DNA from: Actinomycetes bacterium
GTDB lineage: Bacteria > Actinomycetota > Actinomycetes > Actinomycetales > Demequinaceae
Length of the DNA: 7,010 bases
NCBI GenBank assembly: GCA_023428185.1
Contig: JAEYYZ010000068.1
Span: forward strand, 1 to 7,010
Direction: 5' to 3'
Shown: positions 5,975 to 7,010 of the stretch, piece by piece
Numbering within the stretch: the stretch's first letter is position 1
How the letters are laid out: each line of letters opens with the position of its first letter
Program-made: the position numbers and the translations under genes
The notes under the pieces: generated by a model
Told to the model about the DNA's origin: nothing
The model's input: the letters and a program-made list of their open reading frames with translations, nothing else
Database searches by the model: none

Positions 5975-6279
5975 CACTGCATCCTGTACATGCCAGAGAA
6001 ATTGAGAGCGCCGATGTCGTCCAACGCCTCATCAATGGCGGCTGCTATGGAGCGCAGCACCAAGATCGCCGCATACAGTTCCTCGCGCATAGCGTCCGCA
6101 GCCACCGACTTCCATTCCGCCTGCTGCGCCACCTGTAGCCGAGAGATGGCCTGGGCCACAGCGTCGGCCGCACGCATCAGTTGGGACCGATCCACGGCGA
6201 ACCCAGGGCGAGCCTCGCCCGGAGTAGGGGCCCAGCCCGCACGGGTGCCGGGGCCGTAAGTGTTGTCTGGCCATGTCAT
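5974..6279 (-). CDS. WXG100-like small helical protein
   Basis: 101 residues. After a flexible Gly/Pro-rich N-terminus (1-29) come two amphipathic helices (about 30-53 and 59-88) joined by a turn with Trp56-Lys-Ser58, in AQQAEWKSVAADAMREEL. This is the pattern of ESAT-6/WXG100 proteins (helix, W-x-G turn, helix; about 100 residues), with Ser replacing Gly, a substitution seen in the wider superfamily. No clear Y-x3-D/E export signal follows helix 2; the end is GMYRMQ. The open frame continues upstream to 6558, but that part is antisense to purB; ATG 6279 is the sensible start. TAGCGT (6287-6292) sits 7 nt before it and could be a -10 for a leaderless message. The stop overlaps the hydrolase start (TGATG), so the two form an operon, probably as secretion partners or effector plus carrier. 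Family call is by pattern, not by search. Confidence 0.72.
   Translation of the reverse strand: MTWPDNTYGPGTRAGWAPTPGEARPGFAVDRSQLMRAADAVAQAISRLQVAQQAEWKSVAADAMREELYAAILVLRSIAAAIDEALDDIGALNFSGMYRMQ
5982..5985 (-). promoter_or_regulatory. Shine-Dalgarno favouring ATG 5974 for the hydrolase
   Basis: AGGA on the minus strand lies 7 nt before ATG 5974 and only 4 nt before GTG 5977. Both starts overlap the TGA of the WXG-like gene (5974-5976), so the choice changes the protein by one residue, and either implies translational coupling. Confidence 0.5.
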
Positions 6280-6381
6280 GCCGCCGACGCTAGGGCCCGG
6301 AAGGTGTGCGCCGCTCGCCCGCGAGGCAATCTGTGGAAAACCGCCGAACGCTCCGGGGACGATCCGTGAAACAATGAGGAC
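6280..6381. other. divergent intergenic region between the WXG-like gene and purB
   Basis: These 102 bases must hold the promoters of both divergent genes. Leftward, TAGCGT (6287-6292) is a possible -10 for the WXG-like gene. Rightward, AACAAT (6370-6375) is a possible -10 placed 6 nt before the purB GTG. Neither has a recognisable TTGACA-type -35. GGGCCC at 6294-6299 is a short palindrome. I see no PurR-like box or riboswitch. Confidence 0.35.
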
Positions 6382-7010
6382 GTGACCCCACCCACTGCCC
6401 CCGGTTCGCGGGGGTGGGCAACCCTCGCGCAGTTCGACATTGCGCTTGGCCCGCTGGATGGCCGGTACCGGGGGGCCGTAGCGCCCCTCGTAGATCACCT
6501 CTCTGAGCCCGCACTCAACCGCATGCGTTTGCACGTGGAAGTCGAGTGGTTCATTCACTTGTGCACCACCGCGGCAGTGCCTGGAGTGCGCGCGCTCACC
6601 ACTGACGAAACCGCCCTGTTACGGGCCATCCCTGCGGAGTTTGGGCCCGAGGGCATCGCCGAGCACGCCGAAATCGAACGGGAGACGGTCCACGACGTCA
6701 AGGCCGTCGAGTACTACATCAAGCGCAGGATTGCCGGCACGTCGCTAGAGCCACTCAGCGAACTGGTGCACTTTGCGTGCACCTCCGAGGACATCAACAA
6801 CCTCAGTTACGCGCTCATGGTGCAAGGCGCCGTGCGCGAGGTGTGGTTGCCCGCGGCATCGGCCGTAGTGGACGACCTCGCCACCATGGCGCGCGCATCC
6901 AAATCCCAGCCGATGCTGTCCAGAACTCACGGCCAGCCCGCCACTCCCACCACGTTGGGCAAGGAGCTAGCGGTTGTCGCCCACAGGTTGCGGCGGCAGG
7001 TGCGGCGCAT
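6382..7010 (+). CDS. purB: adenylosuccinate lyase (3' part missing)
   Basis: N-terminal 209 codons of adenylosuccinate lyase, which removes fumarate from SAICAR and from adenylosuccinate in de novo purine synthesis (cytoplasmic homotetramer, fumarase/aspartase superfamily). Seen: IALGPLDGRYRGAVAPL near residues 20-36, ERETVHDVKAVEYYIK (100-115; substrate-binding His), HFACTSEDINNLSYALM (130-146) and LSRTHGQPATPTTLGKE (180-196), whose His is a catalytic residue. The wording matches the E. coli-type (about 456 aa) branch of PurB, so slightly over half is off the right edge, including the flexible signature loop. GTG at 6382 is the only start available: an in-frame TGA lies at 6367-6369 and no other start codon occurs before the conserved region. 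GAGGA is only 1 nt from the GTG, too close for a normal ribosome site, so leaderless or coupled initiation is possible. A strong GC hairpin follows the start. Confidence 0.95.
   Translation, partial: MTPPTAPGSRGWATLAQFDIALGPLDGRYRGAVAPLVDHLSEPALNRMRLHVEVEWFIHLCTTAAVPGVRALTTDETALLRAIPAEFGPEGIAEHAEIERETVHDVKAVEYYIKRRIAGTSLEPLSELVHFACTSEDINNLSYALMVQGAVREVWLPAASAVVDDLATMARASKSQPMLSRTHGQPATPTTLGKELAVVAHRLRRQVRR
6387..6418 (+). promoter_or_regulatory. strong hairpin at the purB 5' end
   Basis: Within codons 2-13 of purB, CCCACCC (6387-6393) can pair with GGGTGGG (6412-6418), or alternatively CCCCCG (6398-6403) with CGGGGG (6409-6414) around GTTCG. The two stems share the G-run and exclude each other. 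Such structure a few bases after a start codon would be expected to slow initiation. It could be only GC-rich coding sequence. Confidence 0.4.

Noticed and set aside
4505..6279. Toxin-immunity module
   Set aside because: No third small gene that could encode immunity is present; the next gene (holin-like) is convergent and belongs to a housekeeping family.
6280..6558. Upstream extension of the WXG-like frame (to a start at 6558)
   Set aside because: It runs antisense through purB and adds a stretch unlike any WXG protein; ATG 6279 gives the expected length of about 100 residues.

Overview
This window reads as chromosomal DNA from a GC-rich actinobacterium. The order Micrococcales is my best guess, from the gene families, the frequent GTG starts, and the neighbourhood purB / small holin-like membrane protein / Pat-type aminotransferase / E1 alpha-E1 beta. 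That placement is inference, because no rRNA or other marker gene is present. Seven protein genes fill almost the whole window. No gap between genes exceeds about 105 bases. I see no tRNA, rRNA, CRISPR array, insertion sequence or prophage.

Layout, left to right. (1) Positions 1-2167, minus strand: the two E1 subunits of a 2-oxo acid dehydrogenase complex. Alpha comes first and beta follows with an ATGA overlap; beta runs off the left edge about ten residues short of its expected end. (2) Positions 2168-2265: the control region of that operon. It holds two palindromes 15 bp apart lying over a plausible promoter, then a seven-codon leader reading frame with its own Shine-Dalgarno, then a GC hairpin. 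(3) Positions 2266-2880, minus: an unrecognised two-helix membrane protein with a long charged, alanine-rich tail. (4) Positions 2920-4011, minus: a PLP aminotransferase of the HisC family, closest by eye to the aromatic type called Pat. (5) Positions 4036-4434, plus: a small four-helix membrane protein of the 'phage holin family 4' type, starting only 24 bases from the aminotransferase start. (6) Positions 4505-6279, minus: a tightly coupled pair, a 101-residue WXG100-like helical hairpin protein followed by a 489-residue alpha/beta hydrolase. (7) From 6382, plus: the first 209 codons of purB (adenylosuccinate lyase), which runs off the right edge.

How the genes fit together. The aminotransferase interconverts amino acids and 2-oxo acids, and the E1 proteins oxidatively decarboxylate 2-oxo acids, so the left half is plausibly a 2-oxo acid / amino acid metabolism block, although the E1 genes appear to have their own regulated promoter. 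purB and the holin-like gene are housekeeping neighbours. The WXG-like / hydrolase pair is the accessory-looking part and the best candidate for something undescribed: the arrangement suggests a hydrolase exported through a type VII (ESX-like) route with a small partner, but no secretion machinery is visible here and the idea is inference. The other signals worth attention are the twin operator and the leader reading frame before the E1 alpha gene.
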